Shown here one piece after another: positions 11,944-23,981 of a stretch of 64,000 bases of DNA. The position numbers were made by a program, and so were the translations under genes. A model generated the notes under the pieces. That model was given only the letters and a program-made list of their open reading frames with translations. It made no database searches and was not told the DNA's origin. Each line of letters begins with the position of its first letter. The stretch's first letter is position 1. Source of the DNA: Posidonia oceanica (Eukaryota; Streptophyta; Magnoliopsida; Alismatales; Posidoniaceae); NCBI GenBank assembly GCA_037176725.1, contig JAZBRS010000013.1, positions 5,769,001 through 5,833,000 on the forward strand, given 5' to 3'.

Positions 11944-12872
11944 ACATGCCTTTTGAGTGGTGAATGTTTTGTTTTACACAAATGTTATGCCACTACACAT
12001 GCACAAACCATGCATACCTGCTTTTTGATATGATAAGTGTTTTTTTTCACTATCATGTCCACAACACATTGCACATGCCTTTTGCCTTGTTGCGTGATTA
12101 TTTGCATGCCATGACTTCTTGTTTTTTTCCCCTTCATACTTTGCCATGCTTAGGATACTCGGAACATGCTTGCCCCCCTTTTGCTTAATCTAATAGCTAC
12201 AATAAAGCTAACTTCTAAACCTTAAGCAAAACTAGAGCCAAAACTTGCAATTTTCCCCATTGGCTAAATAAAATGCAAGTAAAACACTCTAAAGCATATC
12301 GCATGACTGATCATATTAGAAGGCATGCATCTTCTCATCCCTGAGTCCACCCACTTAGTCTGAGAAGGACAGTCCTGATCTCTCGTTCGGTTGCTTTGGC
12401 ACAGTGCGAGCTGGTCGGTCTGTTCCTCCTTGTTTGGGGTCGTGTCAGTGCTAGTAGAGGGTACAGCCCATGCTTTGGCAGGGTCAAGGCCACTAAAGCG
12501 CCACCCGTTATACCTGAGTGCTGGCCAGGGTCTAGGCGGGGACCTACTTTTTCTGACCTGGAGTCAATAAACCCATATCCATGAGTGAGTCCTAGTAGGC
12601 CGCTTACTCAGGACATGCATGGTGAGAGAGCGCATATTAGGGCATTCATTTTTGCACGTGTGCCATTCATGCCACCCCTAATAACTTATTTTGCATCCGT
12701 CCTCTGACGCCTTTGCCGTTTTCTGCAGGTAGTTGTGAGTTCCTCGGCCAGGATCTCGAGCGTCCCTCCTCTCTGTCTCTGAGCTATCTGTTGCCTCCGA
12801 CAAAAGTTCTCCTTAGGTCTTGTGTCTCTACTCTCAGTTGTAGACCCCTTTTACACTCGTTCGCTGTCCGTT
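11944..12872 (+). other. Leader (5' untranslated region) of element C
   Basis: This non-coding stretch lies between the A insertion and the gag start. Sequence near 12340-12600 matches the leader of D at 25605-25860 closely (shared GGTCGGTCTG, GGGGTCGTGTC, GTGCTAGTAGAGGGTAC, GGGACCTACTTTTCTGACCT with small changes) and, more loosely, the leader of B near 60780-61060 on the minus strand. Such conservation in untranslated RNA suggests a packaging or dimerisation signal; that role is inferred. Confidence 0.6.
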
Positions 12873-13765
12873 ATGGCCCAACATACCGACGAGCCTTCTT
12901 CCTCTTTGGTGTTAGGGGAGATACCGACTTCAGTCTCTCCTTTCCTTGCTTTGACATCTGCTGTCTCTTCTCCACTTCTGGTGCAGGAGACTTCTTAGCC
13001 CCTCTATCTGGAACAAGGGTCGACCTTAGTCGACCTAGAGCTTGTCATCGAGGCAACCGTGGTGACAGCCACTCAGGCTCCAGGAGCGTCGCCTTCTGTT
13101 CCATCCCAGGGCCTTCGCATCTCGGGAATTCAGCCTTCTGCAGCTGCCTCTTACATAGGGTCTCCTCCTATTGATCCCTCTGTTTCCATGCCTCCTTTGA
13201 CGGACACCCTTTTAAATCCCGGCCCATTGGTCGACGAGTCCCCTGCCTTGCAAGCACAATGCCTGTTGGCTAAGGTCGAGAGGCTGCGAAGTATGGCTCT
13301 TGCACTCGACCCGACTGCGGCCCACTCTTCCCGTCCGACCCCTGAGGTTCCGGTGCAGCCCACCATAGCTCTGCAAGCTCACCACACTACATTTCCGCCC
13401 TTGCCGTTGCCCCAGCTGCTCACAGCTCCGATGGTGCGGGCGCTTTTTCTGCCTCCTGCATCTGCACAATACTATTCACTGCATGCAATTCCATCATTTG
13501 GTGGCCAGTCTCTTGGATTGGCAGGAGCACAGCACCCTCAGAGCCCGTTGCTCGGCGCCGTGCCGGTGCAACAGCTGCTGCTCTCATGTACTGTACCTTA
13601 CACTGCACAACATACTATCTATCCATCTCCTTTGCATCAGATTTAGACTCCCGCATGCATCTCACAACACTACTCACACTCGCACGGGTATGCTGGCCCT
13701 CACGCCTCAACACTAGGTGGCGTGATGGTGGATCCGAAGGAGCGCTTTCGCGTGACTCATACAGC
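12873..13765 (+). pseudogene. gag of Tat element C, N-terminal part
   Basis: The frame opens at ATGGCCCAACAT (12873), equivalent to the MAQ starts of the gag of D (26185) and B (60514). It runs in a single phase to 13765, where element T is inserted, and continues at 55526. Stops break it at 12996 (TAG) and 13647 (TAG). The product would be the proline/serine/threonine-rich N-terminal part of Gag, the structural protein of the cytoplasmic virus-like particle. It aligns with D through a GGVMVDPKE-like segment just before the insertion point. It is not functional. Confidence 0.8.
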
Positions 13766-16669
13766 TGTAACACTCGGAAATTCATTTCCCTTGTATTCTG
13801 GCATTCTTAATGAATTCCTTGGCTATGGTCGGGTGTTACTAGCCTTGAGGGCCCCACTTGTATTTTATTTTGGGCCCCATATGTGGTTTGTGTGGGTCTC
13901 CACCTGTATTTTGTTGTGGACCCCCCACTTGTGGTGGTTGGTGGGATAGATTGTGGTCTAGTCCCTGGCTCTCTCTTTCTCTCTCTCCCTCTCCCTCCCT
14001 CTCTCTCTCTTTTCCCCCCTCCCCCTCTCTCTCCCTCTCCCACTCACCCCCTCACTCGTGCCATCCCTCCCTATCACGCATGCCTCTCCCCCGTTCCCAC
14101 CCGCTCTTCCCCTCCTCCCTCCTTCCCCGCGCCTGTGCCTTAGTTGGCCGGCGCAGCACTCTCTCCTCCCCCTCTCTCCACCTCCATCTCCTCCTCCCTC
14201 CACCCTCTCCTCCTCCTCCATCTCCCCCTTCCCTTCCCTTCCTCCTCTTCTTCTTCCTCCTCTCCTGTGGTGGCTGTCGGTGGTGGCCGGCGTGAGGTGG
14301 TGGTCGGCGCGTGGTGGTGGCCGGCAGTGGTGCGGTGAGCTCCGGTTGTCGTCCCGGTGGAGCGGCGAGCCCGAGAGCGGCGCGTGGAGCTCGGAGTTGC
14401 GTGTAGATCGCTGGAGGACGGAAGTTGTCCCTCTGTCCCAAGGTACATGCCTTGCCGAAGTAGCTTAAATGTTTAGAAATTAATATGCATGCATTCATTG
14501 CCATGATTATATGCTATGGTAGTGATTTGGTGATTTTTGGGATTTTATGTGGTTTTTGGCCGGATTTATGGCCCGAGTAGCTTAAATGCTTATATTGTGG
14601 TTTCCCGATGGTTTCTGGTGTTTTAGGCCTCGGATTGAGGTGAATGTGATATGGTTGTGTTGCTTGAGCGGATACGCTCGTTTTTATATATTGCATGCTT
14701 GTTTTGGCTTGGATTTGTTAGTATTTGAGTTTTTGGTAGAAAATGACTTGAATGTGGATTTCTGGTGTTTTCTTGTGTTGCATGCCTCGGAATGCCATAT
14801 CGAGTGTATGGTTGCATTCTTTATTGAATACCAGAGATTCCGGTCTATGGCATGCTGGTTTTAGAGCTTTATTCGGGTGTTTTGGGATTTAAGTAGGTCT
14901 TATGAGTTTTCTACTCTGCTCTGGTTCGGTACGTCGTTTTTTGAACGGTATACCGATTTCTGGAGGAAACTGGGACACCGATTCATATCGGCCCCCCGTT
15001 TTTTGTCAGATTAGGCTAGAACCTGAATTCGGTCGACCGAAATCGATCGGTCTGCCGTTTTCAGGGTTCGATCGGTCCGATCGGTGGATTTGATTCCACC
15101 GAATCAGGGATTTTACGTCGACCGATGGGATATCGGTCTACCGATTCTTGTGCTGGACCGGTCGTGGATTTGGTTCCACCGAATCAGGGATTTTCGGTCG
15201 ACTGGTGGGATTTTCTGGTCTGCCGATTTTGGTCTGGGTTGCTCTCCCGGGCTTGTTTTCCGATGTGGTTTCTATGGTTGGTTTTGGGGAATATTGTACT
15301 TTAGCCCATGATATTAATAAATGTTTTAAAAGAGATTTTTGAGGAAAACATGGTTGGTTTGCAAATGATTTTGCAGAGGTTTTCTATGGCCGAAACGCTG
15401 GGAGTTGTGTTGGCTAGACTCGGGAGTGTGACGGCATTCCTGGTGTATCGCACACTTCGCCTGGGTTGAGGCTTTGGGGGTCGGGGTGCCGGCCGTATCT
15501 AGCGGTATCGTAGTAGCGGACTCGGGAGGTAGATACTCCTGCGTAGCTGGGCATGATACCCTAGTTGTTACGGACACCGGGACTCGCCTAGTTTTGGATG
15601 CTGGCTTAGCCTAGGGGTTGGAGCCTTTAGTGGTTCGGAGCACTGAGTTGAGGTCGCCGTATATTAGGTGTGCCCTGTGGTTTTTCCTGATTGAGGACAA
15701 CTCGCCCTGTTGGGGTGAGTAGCTTTCCTAGGTGGGGATTGCTTTTGCGGTGTTTCTAGTGATGAGATGCCGGGATGGAGACGCTCCTCCATAGGGTGGG
15801 TGTTCGTGGCAGTGCAGTGAGCTGTAGGAGTGAGTCCCTGGCTACTGCTTGAGGCCAGGTCGGTTGCTTGGCGCCAGACAACACAATCAGTTGTGGTTTT
15901 GCGCCTGCGGGGCTATGTTTGGTTGTTGTTGGCCATATTAGGCCTAGAGCTTTGCCCGAGTTTGGACTTTGTGAGGTTTTGCTGTGTTTTGGGTCGTATT
16001 AGGCTTAATGCTTTTCCGCTTGTGTATGGCGTGAGATTGTGGTTTGAGTTTTGGGCTGTATTGGGCCTAATGCTTTTCCACCAATTTATGGCGTGTGGTT
16101 TTGGTTTTGAGTGATGGGCTAGTGGGCCATTATATTGATTGAGATTTAGTTTTACGAGGTATTTCTGCCTTGTTTTGGCCGGTGGGTCGAGTGTCTTCCC
16201 AGCCTGAGAGGTTGGAGGGTTTTGAGTTGTGCTGAGGTTTTGGACCGTTGGGCCGTGGTTTGTGAGATATTTTGTGAACACTTGTCTTTCCCGGTTTTAG
16301 CATAGTGGCTTTGGGAAGGGTGTTTTAATTGATTATATTGATTGTTGTGGACCTGGATTTGGGGTTTTGACCGGTTGTGCCGTATTTGAGGTTTTTATGC
16401 CAGTTTCTTGCGTGGTTTTTGTGAGGTGTGTGTTGGGTGACGATTTCTGGTCACTCACGTGTGCTTTGTGTGGTTTTCAGTTGTAAGTGCAGATGATTAG
16501 CTGGTTCGGAGTTCTAGTGCAAATAGTGGGAGTCATGTAGTTGTCCACTGCAGGTTCCTGACATAGATATTTGTTGTTTAGCTCAGTAGTTTATATTAAT
16601 TGTTGTAATTAATTAAGTTTTAAATTTGTTGGCTTTTGGTTTGTCTTGGTAGCGACTCAGGTCATTACA
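13766..16669 (+). mobile_element. 5' LTR of T
   Basis: This 2.9-kb LTR starts TGTAACACTCGG and ends GGTCATTACA. It contains a (CT)n-rich tract (about 13970-14270), a GC-rich block ending in a donor-like AAG/GTACAT site (about 14440), and a region of CG-rich palindromes such as TCGGTCGACCGA (15029-15040) with repeated GGTTCCACCGAATCAGGGA blocks (15090-15210). The 3' copy is at 49096-55525. Confidence 0.92.
13965..14270. repeat. CT-rich microsatellite tract in 5' LTR of T
   Basis: CTCTCTCT and CCCTCC runs continue for about 300 bases and recur in the 3' LTR at about 49290-49600. They create long open frames in both strands that reflect composition only. Confidence 0.85.
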
Positions 16670-16673
16670 GAAT

Positions 16674-16686
16674 TAGTATCAGAGCC
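16674..16686 (+). other. Primer-binding site of T (initiator-Met tRNA type)
   Basis: TAGTATCAGAGCC differs at one base from the usual chromovirus PBS TGGTATCAGAGCC, complementary to the 3' end of initiator-methionine tRNA. It lies four bases after the LTR end at 16669. Confidence 0.85.
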
Positions 16687-16752
16687 TAGGTTCATTAGGT
16701 TGCATTAGCCTAGAAGTGGTCAGTCTAGTGACTTCATAGGAAATTGCATATC

Positions 16753-18016
16753 ATGATCGAGTCTGCACCTGTTGTTTGGCATATATTATTGCTTGTCTTA
16801 TTGGCTGTGGTGCAGGTTTTTTTGCTTCTCTCCCGGTTTAGCTTGTCTTGCCGTGGCCTTCGGAAGGACAAGGCCCCTGTTGAGGAACCTAGCTCTCGAG
16901 AGGAGAGTGGTTGGCAGGGTGTGCAGACGGAGTTGCGAGGTTGGATGCGTGGGATCTCTTATGCATTTGGCAAGAGTGGCTCTGTTAGAGAGGCTGAGGG
17001 AGATCCGTGGCTACGCCAATTGAGCAAGCTCCATCTACCGACATTGAAGGGTACTGGTACTCCTGAGGAGAGCGAGGAATGACTGCGAAGGATTGAGAAG
17101 TTGTTGGATAGTTTGGCGTGCCCGACGAAGCTCTAGGTACGGTTGGCTGCCTTTCAGCTCGACGGCGATGCCGATGAGTGGTGGAGAGCCACAAGGCGGC
17201 TGAAGTTATCGGATTTTATAACGGTCGACATCAGGTGAAAGGACTTCGAGGCTGCATTTCATGAGAAGTACTTCCCGAGCCATGTGTGGAGTTGGTTCGA
17301 CTGAGAGTTCCGGAGTCTGCAACAGGGCAAGATGTCTGTGGCTGAGTATGAAGTTTCTTTTGCCCGGTTGGAGAGGTTCGTCCAGGCCTTTGATTCTGAG
17401 GAAAGGTGGGCGGAGAGATTTCTGGAAGGCCTTCAACCCAGTTTTAGGTTAAAGGTGATGGGCTGCCGATGCACGACGGTAGTTGAAGTGGTGCAGATGG
17501 CTTCCCGCTTTGAAGAGGAGTACAACCAGTATGTGAGTGGTCACTCCAAGGGGAAGGCCAAGTTGCCCTTCACTCCCCGGTTCTCTGTCTCTAGTACACC
17601 GAGTTCCAGTGGCATGAGTAGCCCAGGGAAGAGAAAGAAGGACAGATCTGGAGGTGGTTCTGGTGCTCGGTGTAGTTTTGCTCGAGGTGGTGGTGCTGGC
17701 CCTACCTCCAGCGCCTGGCACAGCTTTCCAGGAGTTGGTAGCACTGGTCTGAGTCAGGCTGCTTTGAGTGGGTAGGGTAGCGCCCAGTGTTTCTAGTGTG
17801 GTCAGATGGGTTACTTTGCAGCACACTGCCCTCGAGCACAGCAGGTGACGAATTGGAGCAGAGTGGTGTGCTACAATTGTGGGAGACCGGGACATGTGCA
17901 GAGGTTATGTCCGGATCCTCCCAAGAGAGCGGGGAATGTGCCACAGCAGTCGAGCCGGGGGCGTGTGTTCATCATTTCAGCTCTCGACTGTGGGCTCTCT
18001 GGTAATGTTGTAGAGG
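16753..18016 (+). pseudogene. gag of chromovirus T
   Basis: One reading phase runs from ATG 16753 to 18016. It has the Ty3/gypsy capsid core (about 17090-17530, including a WW pair in DEWWRA and FLEGLQPSF) and two CCHC zinc knuckles, CFxCGQMGYFAAHC and CYNCGRPGHVQRLC (about 17790-17915), which bind RNA in the particle. In-frame stops (TGA 17080, TAG 17134, and more near 17236, 17302, 17773 and 17797) disable it. Several fit C-to-T changes in CGA or CAG codons. The N-terminus contains an unusual hydrophobic run (about residues 8-30), perhaps a decayed non-coding leader read in frame. The coding phase ends at a GT splice donor-like site. Confidence 0.85.
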
Positions 18017-18137
18017 GTAAGTCCCTGTAGTTTCCTTTGGCTGGTGTGATCCATTGTTATTGTTGTTGTTTCTTTTCTCTTGTAATATGAACCTTGTTGT
18101 TTAATTGGGGATGCTGTTGGTTGTGCTTTGGCCTTAG
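18017..18137 (+). other. Candidate spliceosomal intron between gag and protease of T
   Basis: The 121-bp segment starts GTAAGT and ends TTGGCCTTAG, with a T-rich middle. Upstream gag is in one phase and downstream protease in another. Joining 18016 to 18138 gives a Gly codon and continues directly into the normal start of the protease domain (SYLVAGRMAKVLFDSGST). Left unspliced, translation stops at TAG 18028-18030, giving Gag alone. GT-AG ends, size, base composition and exact frame repair all fit an intron. Splicing itself is not shown. Confidence 0.6.
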
Positions 18138-18637
18138 GTTCTTATCTTGTGGCGGGCCGAATGGCCAAAGTTTTGTTTGACTCAGGGAGCACGTTCTCTT
18201 TTGTCTTCGAGTCTTGTGCGGCGGAGTTAGACGATGTACCAGCCAAGTTAGCTTTCCACCTGGAGGTGGTAACGCCGTTGGGTGAGAACAGTTTGGTGTG
18301 GAGATATCTGCCTTCAGTCGATCTGGAGCTGAATGGCCAAGAGTTTGATGCCACTCTCATCCTCATGGGTATGAATGAGTATGATGTTATCTTAGGCATG
18401 GACTGGCTGAGCCAACATTCTGCTTTAATTGACTGTGCTTGTAGGAGGATTTTCTTTAGAGCTGCTGAGGCTGGCTCCTTCGTTGTGCAAGGTGTGCGCC
18501 ATGATGAGGCTAAGCTTGTGATCTCTGCTATGAAGGCTTACAAGTCTTTGACTCAAGGATGTGTGGGGTACCTTGCTAGTGTGGTTATCTCTACTTCTCA
18601 GGAAGTCGGGTGTTCACAACATATCTATTGTGTGTGA
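18138..18637 (+). pseudogene. Aspartic protease of chromovirus T
   Basis: This retroviral-type protease would cleave the Gag-Pol polyprotein. The active-site loop LFDSGS is at about 18173-18190, and the C-terminal ILGMDWL motif typical of Ty3/gypsy proteases is at about 18388-18411. The frame stays open to TGA at 18635, but homology moves to another phase near 18605 at the junction with the RT region, so a frameshift separates it from RT. Confidence 0.85.
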
Positions 18638-19545
18638 ATATCCCGACGTTTTCCCTGATGATCTGCCTGGCATGCCACCTCACATGGAAGTGGAGTTCTT
18701 TATTGAGCTGACTCCGGGCAGTGGTGCTGTTGCGAAGAATCCTTAACGGATGGCACCAACTGAGTTGCGAGAGCTCAAGGCCCAGCTGCAGGAGTTGCTG
18801 GACAAGGGGTTCATCAGGCCAAGTGTGTCTCCATGGGGAGCGTCTGTCTTGTTCGTTCGTAAGAAGGATGGTTCACACCGATTGTGTATAAACTACCGGA
18901 TGTTGAATCAGCTTACAGTGAAGAACAAGTATCCCTTGCCCCGCATTGAAGACCTATTTGACCAATTGCAGTCTGCTTCTGTCTTCTCGAAGATTGATCT
19001 GAGATCAGGATATCACCAGTTGAGGATCCATGATTCAGACATTCAGAAGACTGCCTTCTGAATGCGGTATGGCCATTATGAGTTTACGGTTATGCCTTTC
19101 GGCTTAACCAACGTCCCTACTGCATTCATGGAATTGATGAATTGGATCTTTAGGCCTTCTTGGACCAGTTTGTGGTGGTCTTTGTAGTCGACATCTTGGT
19201 CTACTCTTCAGATGAGGAAGCTCATGCCCAACATCTGAGGGCAGTGCTGGATGTTCTAAGGCAGCACCAGTTGTATGCCAAGTTCTCCAAGTGTGAGTTC
19301 TGGTTGAGTAAGGTTATGTTCCTCAGCCACCTCATCTCTGGAGACGGCGTCAGAGTTGATCCTGCCAAGGTTGAGGCAGTTAGCAATTAGTAGAGACCCA
19401 GGAATGTGACTGAGATTAGAAGTTTCCGGGGATTGGCAGAGACCCAGGAATGTGGCTGAGATTAGAAGTTTCCTGGGATTGGTAGGTTACTATAGGAGGT
19501 TTATCAGGGATTTCTCGTCTATTGCTTCATCCCTGACAGCTCTCA
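18605..19545 (+). pseudogene. Reverse transcriptase of chromovirus T, 5' part, interrupted by D
   Basis: The RT begins with EYPDVFPDDLPGMPP and contains [29 protein letters not shown], the LCINYRMLN block and [12 protein letters not shown]. Breaks are TAA at 18744, TGA at 19059, and a phase change before 19160. The catalytic FxDD box reads FVVD: the codon for the first aspartate is GTC (Val) at 19187-19189, which would abolish polymerase activity. A 46-bp tandem duplication follows at 19393. Homology stops at 19550, where element D is inserted, and resumes at 45611. Confidence 0.88.
19393..19484. repeat. 46-bp tandem duplication in T's RT
   Basis: Two adjacent copies start at 19393 and 19439 (GAGACCCAGGAATGTG...GGGATTGG) and differ at two or three bases. 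The unit is not a multiple of three and shifts the reading frame, so it arose after T lost function. Confidence 0.85.
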
Positions 19546-20239
19546 CCAAGTGTTGACACCCCATTTTGACAGGCTGAATCGATTGGAATCTTCTAGTGGC
19601 TTCTGAACCCAAACCTAGGTCCAAACCACACCTTTCCTTTCTTCTTTCCCCTCAAAACAAGCCTAAACTCAACCTAAGATTACACCCCTTTTCCGAACCC
19701 AAAAACTACCCAAAAATCATAGGAAAACTCACCCTTGCTAACTTAGCAAATCCACCAAAGTGCCCTCAAAATTTCAAACCAAAATCACTCCCAAAAACCC
19801 TAGAAAATCTAGGTAAAACTACCCTTTTTCTACACCTCAAAACCCTTCCAAAACTTTCTCAAAACCAAACCGAAATGCTAGGACGAACACTAGGGACCAT
19901 AGGCCACACACCCACCAAATTTCACCCCTTTTCAAAACCTCTAAACCCTCCTTTCGCCCAAATTATCCTTTTCTCTCTCCTGGATTATTCTTTTCTCTCT
20001 CCTCTCTCTCTCTCTTTCCTGATTATCCTCCTTCTTTTCACCTTCTTTTCTCCCTCTTTTTTGTCTGGCTGTGGGCCCGCCATGTGCTTCTATCTGTTCT
20101 CAATCTTATTCCTATTTTTATCTTATTTTTACCATTTTCTTTGATTTTCAAAAAATTATTTTCCTTCAACTCCTCTCTTTCCTATTTATTCCTCCATTTC
20201 TCCCTTTTCCTCTCCTTTCTAATTTCCTCTTCTCTTCTC

Positions 20240-21015
20240 TTACTAAACCCCTAAAAATCCTTGAAAAACCTTCAAAATTCTGAAACAAAAGGAAAACAAA
20301 CCAAAATGCTAAGAAAAATAATTAAAAAACATTAAACAAACAATTAAGAATCTAAACCTAACTAAATCTAGCCAAAATGGGAAACCAAGAATGCAACTAA
20401 AAGAAAATGCGAAACAAACCAAAAGAAAATGCTATAAAATCAAGTAAAAAACCAAAATATAATCAAAACAAACCAAAAGTAAAAACCTCATTAAAAATAA
20501 TAAAAAACAAATCCTACAAAAGAAGAAAACAATTAAGAATACTAAGACAAGTAATTAAAACAAATCTTAACTTAACAAATCTAAAAAAAACAATTAAAAC
20601 CTAATGCAAGCCTAAAAAAAACTTAACTAAAAAAGAAAAAGAAAAGGAGAAACTTAACTCAACTAAAAGATATTAAAAGAACTTGACAAACAAAATTAAA
20701 AAAAAATTAAAAGAAGACTTAAGAATAACTACGATAAAAAAACCTAAAACTCATCCTAACTAATTAAAAAACAACCCATTAAAAAAGCCTAATTAAAAAT
20801 CCCAACTTAACAAGAAAAACTTAATAAGGAAAACTCAACTAAAAAACAATTAAAAAATTTAACAAACATTTAAACCAAATCAAAAACAATTTAAAGAAAA
20901 CTTAAATCCTAAAAACTTAAATCAAAACTAAAAGTCCTTCTTACCCTAATTAATTTAAAAACAATCTTCAAAAACCTAATTAAAAAATCCTAACTCAAAA
21001 ACAATCACTTTAAAA
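20240..21015. repeat. A-rich low-complexity stretch in 5' LTR of D
   Basis: The plus strand is mostly A with AAAAC, TTAAAA and CCTAA words. No gene or structured repeat is seen. The same stretch is in the 3' LTR at about 41110-41890. Confidence 0.7.
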
Positions 21016-23260
21016 ATATTTTCAAATTTTCTTTCTATTTTATTTCAATTTTTCTTCTTTTTTTCTTCTTCCTTTCTTTCTTCCCCTCTTCCTTAATTTT
21101 TTTTCTTTCTTTCCTATTTTCCTTTTTCTCTCTTCTTCGGCCCAGTCCACAACCGACTCCTCCTCTTCCTCCCTCCTTCCTCTCCCGCTCCTTCTCTGAT
21201 TTTTCTTTTTTTTTTTTTCTGCAACCACAACCTTCTGCAGCTGACACATCACCATCCCAGACCTGCCGTCCTTGCACCTTGCACGCCCTCTGCCCAGGCC
21301 GGACCGGCGTGCGCCGCCCTCCTCGGCCGTGCACCTGCAACCTTCCTGCCATGCCTCCTTAGCCCTCAATTGCAGCATCCACCCTCAGACCGAAAAGACC
21401 AATCAAAGCCAGTAGAACAAAACCAGTAGCAACGAGACCAGAAAGATCACCCTTCACTGCCAAGAACTTCACCCTCTTCCTTGTACGATCCAGAGCCGGA
21501 GAGAACCCAATTCACTCCCTTCCTCCGCTAGAAAAAAAACCAGCATTTCCTCCTCTTGATCGGACCGCAATTCAGACCCCAAAACACCTTCCAACTCACA
21601 CCCAATTCATCCCCCAAATCCACCGAACTTCCAGCAATTCTTTCCCTCGATCCCGTAGCCATTTCCCTTCCAGAAATCACCCCAACCACCCAAAATCTTC
21701 AACAGAACCCAACACCACCTCCTCTCAAAATTCCCGACACCACAGGCCCGCAAATCTCCCCAAAATCCTCTCAGCTACTCACCAGAACACCACCACTCCA
21801 GCACCCAAAGCCTCACTCCAGCAGCTCACCATAACCCAAACCTAACACCACAAACACCTTCCCTTTTTTCTGTCCAAAAATCAATCCACCTGCAAACTCC
21901 CGAACCAGACCACCACAGACCAATTTATCCATCCAGAACCCATCGCTTGACCTCTAGAAGTCCGCCGGAAGCTTCCATCTGGCCTGAGGAGCAACAGGCA
22001 CCTCCACCCACCTCTGGCTGTTCCTGCAACACCCAAAAGTGCTGCTTCTTCCGTCGAGCTTCAGAACTTCCTTCCAAGCGTTTAGCGAGCTCCGGAGGAC
22101 TGCGAGGAGCCGTTCCAGACGTTCGCGAGCCACCGACGACGCGCGCATCAGCCGGACGACCCTCGCCGACCTCTGCAGAAGCCACCCATGTCGGGGGGAC
22201 ACTCCGGACGCCAAATCAGGTGCTTCCTTCTCCCATTAGTCTAGTTTTCTTCCCTGCATGCTTCTCCACCCCTTAGACTAGGTTTCTGGTAGCTGCCGCC
22301 TGGAGTCAACCCCACCGCTGACCTTTCTTCTCCGGCGACGTCTGCACCCGAATCGCCGCTCCAGCCACAGAAAGCTTCGCCATCGATCCCCCGCGCACCG
22401 GGGAGCTTCCAGGAGCGCAGCCCTGTCCTCAGTTTCCTCCACCGACGCCGCCTTCCTCCGGTCCGCTTCCAGATGTTCTGTGAAGCTCCGCTGCCCTCTT
22501 CGGCCAACACCAGGCCCCGTCACGGCCCGACGATGCTGCTCCAGTCTTCGTGCAGCTCCGGCGAAGGCCTCCAGCACCTCAGCGTCGTTCCAGCACCTCT
22601 CCTTCTCCGGCGCCAAGCCCTAGTCTGCCGGTGCTACAGTGCCCTTTCCGCCGTCCTCCACTGTTCGTTTATTTTGATTTAGCATATGAATTTTGCCAAA
22701 AATTGCATATTTACCTTGCTTCTAGTTTTATTTGCCTTCCAGTCCTGCCAGTTTAAGATTTATTTAAATTTGATTTAAAATCATATGAAATTGCATTTAA
22801 TATTTGTAGTTTTGCTTATTTACATATCGGTCCAGTTGCAGTTCATTCTTTTTAACTTTCTTTTAATTTAAGTCCTGCAACTTAGTTTATTACTCTTAGG
22901 TCCTTTTCCGCATTTTTGCATGCTTTGCACTCATGCATCATCGCATTTAGCACTCTTTTCACACACTTAAGTATGTCTAGCTCCCCTGAATATGGGAGGA
23001 CCTATTTTGCACACCCTTAGGCCCCCTTTTACACTTAGATCTTATCTTCTCCCCTGTTCTGGCCTCCTGCCTTGAAGTCTGGATATCTTCAGATCTGACC
23101 GTGGGATCCTCTCAACTAAGCTACCTGGGCGACCCCGGTGGAGCACTCTTCAGCATGGATCAATTAGATTTCAGATCAGGCTTCAGATTTCCAAGGTAAG
23201 TCCTCTTGAACTTCGGCAGCATCTTTTGCATATCATTCGCATTGCATGGCTTTTACGCGC

Positions 23261-23981
23261 TCTTTGCCGCTTTGTTTCTCGCACCGTTTTGCGTGCCAGC
23301 TTTGTTTCTCGCACGATTTTGCGTGCTGCTTTGTTTCTTGCACCGTTTCGCGTGCCAGCTTTGTTTCCCGCATCGTTTCGCGTACGGCTTTGTTTCTTGC
23401 ACCGTTTTGCGTGCCAGCTTTGTTTCTCGCATCGTTTTGCATGCCACCTTTGTTTCTCGCATCGTTTTGCGTGCCAACTTTGTTTCTCGCATTGTTTTGC
23501 GTGCCAGCTTTATTTCTCGCATCGTTTTGCGTGCTGCTTTGTTTCTTGCACCTTTTTGCGTGCCCGACTTTGTTTCTTGCATTGTTTTGCGTGGCCGCCT
23601 TGTTTCTCACACCGATTTGCGTGTCGACTTTGTTTCTCGCACCGTTTTGCGTACCAGCTTTGTTTCTCGCACCGTTTTGCGTGCCGCTTTGTTTCTTGCA
23701 CCGTCTTGCGTGCCTCGCTTGTTTCTTGCACCGTTTTGCGTGCCTCGCCTGTTTCTTGCACTGTTTTGTGTGCCGACTTCGTTTCCTACACCGTTTTGCA
23801 TGTCCGCTTTGTTTCTTGCACCGTTTTGCGTGCCAACTTTATTTCTCGCACTGTTTTATGTTCTTGCTTTGTTTCTCGCACTGTTTTACGTTCTTGCTTC
23901 GTTCCTCACACTGTTTCGCGTGCCGACTTTGTTTCTCGCACCGTTTTGCATGCTGACTTCGTTTCTCGCACCGTTTTGCGT
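23261..23981. repeat. 30-bp tandem array in 5' LTR of D (~24 units)
   Basis: Units of about 30 bp read GCTTTGTTTCTCGCACC then GTTTTGCGTGCCA. Because 30 is a multiple of three, all three plus frames and two minus frames stay open for 200-300 codons; these frames are artefacts. The 3' LTR copy is 59 bp (two units) longer. Confidence 0.92.
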
